Positions 63,981-64,000 of a stretch of DNA of 64,000 nucleotides are shown here, in pieces (the first letter of the stretch is position 1; each line of letters opens with the position of its first letter). Source of the stretch: Hoyosella altamirensis. Its GTDB lineage: Bacteria; Actinomycetota; Actinomycetes; Mycobacteriales; Mycobacteriaceae. The notes beneath the pieces were generated by a model. That model was not told where the DNA came from and did no database searches. It saw only the letters and a program-made list of their open reading frames with translations. A program made the translations under genes and the position numbers. The DNA lies in NCBI RefSeq assembly GCF_014191505.1, contig NZ_JACHWS010000001.1, positions 310,001 through 374,000 on the forward strand. The letters are read 5' to 3'.

Positions 63981-64000
63981 ATGATGGGTAGCCGCGCCGG
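63981..64000 (+). CDS. Possible gene start cut by the window end
   Basis: Tandem ATG codons at 63981 and 63984 (MMGSRAG) lie after an AT-rich stretch, but only 20 bases are visible and no clear ribosome site is seen. It cannot be confirmed from this window. Confidence 0.25.

Overview
The window is high-GC DNA from a mycolic-acid-bearing actinobacterium (order Mycobacteriales/Corynebacteriales). Three things point there: a secreted antigen-85-type mycoloyltransferase; a first block whose gene order (mscL, zinc-ribbon chaperone, 5-FTHF cyclo-ligase, galU, moeA, rimJ-like, sepX) matches the M. tuberculosis Rv0985c-Rv0996 neighbourhood; and an lhr-nei pair as in M. tuberculosis Rv3296-Rv3297. A Hoyosella- or Rhodococcus-like genus would fit, but the genus is a guess. 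GTG starts and 1-4 base gene overlaps are common.

Layout. 0-8 kb: conserved core genes, a CIRCE heat-shock operator and a tRNA-Ala(CGC). 8-11 kb: a short-chain dehydrogenase with an early in-frame stop, then a small cell-envelope locus in which two tiny proteins (36 and 46 aa) share a FSSDW-x-FSS[D/E]WF core and flank the mycoloyltransferase. 11-19 kb: an antibiotic-exporter-type ABC pair with its own MarR/GbsR-like regulator, a PIG-L deacetylase, a divergent CsoR/CstR-like repressor with a DUF302 gene, and a second ABC system whose permease is frameshifted. 19-27 kb: sugar MFS transporter, a 1145-aa orphan, a WS/DGAT-like acyltransferase, a ChaB-like protein and an M19 dipeptidase homologue. 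27-32 kb: an aztABCD-type zinc uptake locus with divergent permease and two beta-propeller-like lipoproteins.

32-47 kb is accessory DNA. It begins with two uncharacterised genes, two gene fossils and a RES/Xre toxin-antitoxin pair. A catabolic island follows: TetR regulator, FAD aryl-CoA-type hydroxylase, aryl acid ligase and HyuA/HyuB carboxylase (with a fused C-terminal zinc ribbon) on the minus strand; maleate-isomerase-family enzyme, VOC protein, 81-aa protein and alpha/beta hydrolase on the plus strand. The two arms are driven by back-to-back promoters, each with its -10 box inside a copy of the same palindrome. The plus-strand operon ends in a thiolase cut off after about 29 codons, exactly where the conserved nei-lhr block resumes, which marks a recombination junction. 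Carboxylase, ligase and thiolase together recall acetophenone-type ketone degradation (carboxylate, activate, cleave); this is inference.

47-64 kb returns to more ordinary content: nei, lhr, a persulfide-handling operon (CstB-like fusion plus MFS exporter) under a divergent ArsR-rhodanese regulator, a GNAT, an SRPBCC protein, SulP and BCCT transporters, a tyrosine phosphatase coupled to an epoxide-hydrolase-like protein with an Asn at the nucleophile position, an ArsC-like reductase, a YtrA-type GntR regulator and a DoxX-like membrane protein.
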